Source of the DNA: Deltaproteobacteria bacterium
Lineage (GTDB): Bacteria > Desulfobacterota > Desulfuromonadia > Geobacterales > Pseudopelobacteraceae
Direction: 5' to 3'
Assembly: GCA_021780495.1 (NCBI GenBank)
Contig: JAJXYO010000031.1
Coordinates: forward strand, 37,316-101,315
Length of the DNA: 64,000 nucleotides
The notes under the pieces were generated by a model. It ran no database searches. It was not told the origin of the DNA and was given only the letters and a program-made list of their open reading frames with translations. Numbering within the stretch: position 1 is the first letter of the stretch; each line of letters opens with the position of its first letter. Positions 63,878 to 64,000 of this stretch are shown one piece after another. A program made the translations under genes and the position numbers.

Positions 63878-64000
63878 GGGCCTGTCAATCCATTTGTGTA
63901 AATGGTTTTTTCGGTCTTTTACAATACAGGCATTCTGTCTTCAAAAATTATGCTGAATTGATTCAGTGCTGACTTCCAGTCTCTGATTGGCATCGTCCAC
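63878..64000 (-). mobile_element. End of an IS256-family insertion sequence (continues past window)
   Basis: GGGCCTGTCAATCC at 63878 begins an end typical of IS256 terminal repeats (with TTTGTGTAAATGG), followed by the 3' end of the transposase gene. The other end is beyond the window. Confidence 0.8.
63919..64000 (-). CDS. IS256-family transposase, C-terminal fragment (partial at window edge)
   Basis: The minus strand encodes WTMPIRDWKSALNQFSII and FEDRMPVL before TAA at 63919, the characteristic C-terminus of IS256-type DDE transposases. Only 26 residues are visible. Confidence 0.88.
   Translation of the reverse strand, partial: WTMPIRDWKSALNQFSIIFEDRMPVL

Overview
The window looks like chromosomal DNA of a Geobacteraceae-type deltaproteobacterium (Desulfuromonadales). 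This is inferred from the gene set rather than from a marker gene: an indolepyruvate:ferredoxin oxidoreductase / phenylacetate-CoA ligase / ACT-domain / Liv-transport block, dense c-di-GMP and FHA signalling, DUF4388 and RodZ-like proteins, and a PEP-CTERM protein beside a CAAX-type protease. Most genes are moderately GC-rich with good ribosome binding sites. A few stretches are clearly AT-rich and look acquired.

Layout. (1) 1-6405, minus strand: a recombining locus of secreted transglutaminase-fold proteins. It holds one long copy with a hydrophobic variable C-terminus, a very AT-rich membrane/zinc-ribbon gene right behind it, a second copy cut short after the transglutaminase region, and a frameshifted CARDB/Ig remnant running off the window. 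(2) 6699-10777: a 658-residue protein paired with a MoxR-type AAA+ ATPase, an HD-GYP phosphodiesterase and a small Cys-rich protein. (3) 10939-18626: a type I restriction-modification locus (hsdR, hsdS, hsdM) invaded by vapBC, by a REP-associated transposase (RAYT) cassette and by a family of about 90-110 bp GTAGGGGC...GCCCCTAC repeats. Three of these repeats are read in frame inside HsdS, HsdR and the RAYT itself, and one more supplies the end of HsdS. (4) 19017-25937: an HTH protein, a DUF4388 protein, rlmB-pyrF, a DnaQ-like exonuclease, and rtcB-thpR behind a structured leader. (5) 26004-33929: Ser/Thr kinase, PP2C phosphatase, a degenerate GGDEF-like protein, two FHA proteins (one fused to an EAL-type domain) and a RodZ-like protein. 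A pair of inverted MITE-like repeats flanks the last two genes.

(6) 34265-45752: a glycosyltransferase, then a branched-chain/aromatic amino-acid uptake and oxidation block (livFGMH, two binding proteins, ACT protein, paaK-type ligase, beta carbonic anhydrase, iorBA). Its parts fit import of amino acids, transamination elsewhere, IorAB oxidative decarboxylation to aryl-CoA, and CoA activation of arylacetates. (7) 45887-59554: housekeeping genes, including Ppx/GppA, Na/Pi symporter, HU/IHF, TPR protein, RlmD, creatininase-family protein, QueE/QueD, a sigma-54 activator, a MacAB-type exporter and enolase. (8) 59786-64000: a cohesin/dockerin-like secreted protein, a PilZ protein, a PEP-CTERM-associated CAAX protease and a PEP-CTERM protein, then a group II intron 3' end and the end of an IS256-family element at the right edge.

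The most unusual feature is the RAYT/repeat system in the hsd locus. The cassette lies exactly at the hsdR-hsdS junction between 22-bp direct repeats of the hsdR tail. The layout implies an ancestral GTGA stop/start overlap that was split, with both genes left intact. The repeat is open in at least one frame on both strands, so it can enter genes as a peptide-coding insert. The second candidate system is the transglutaminase-fold locus, which is laid out like a polymorphic toxin with an adjacent immunity-like gene.
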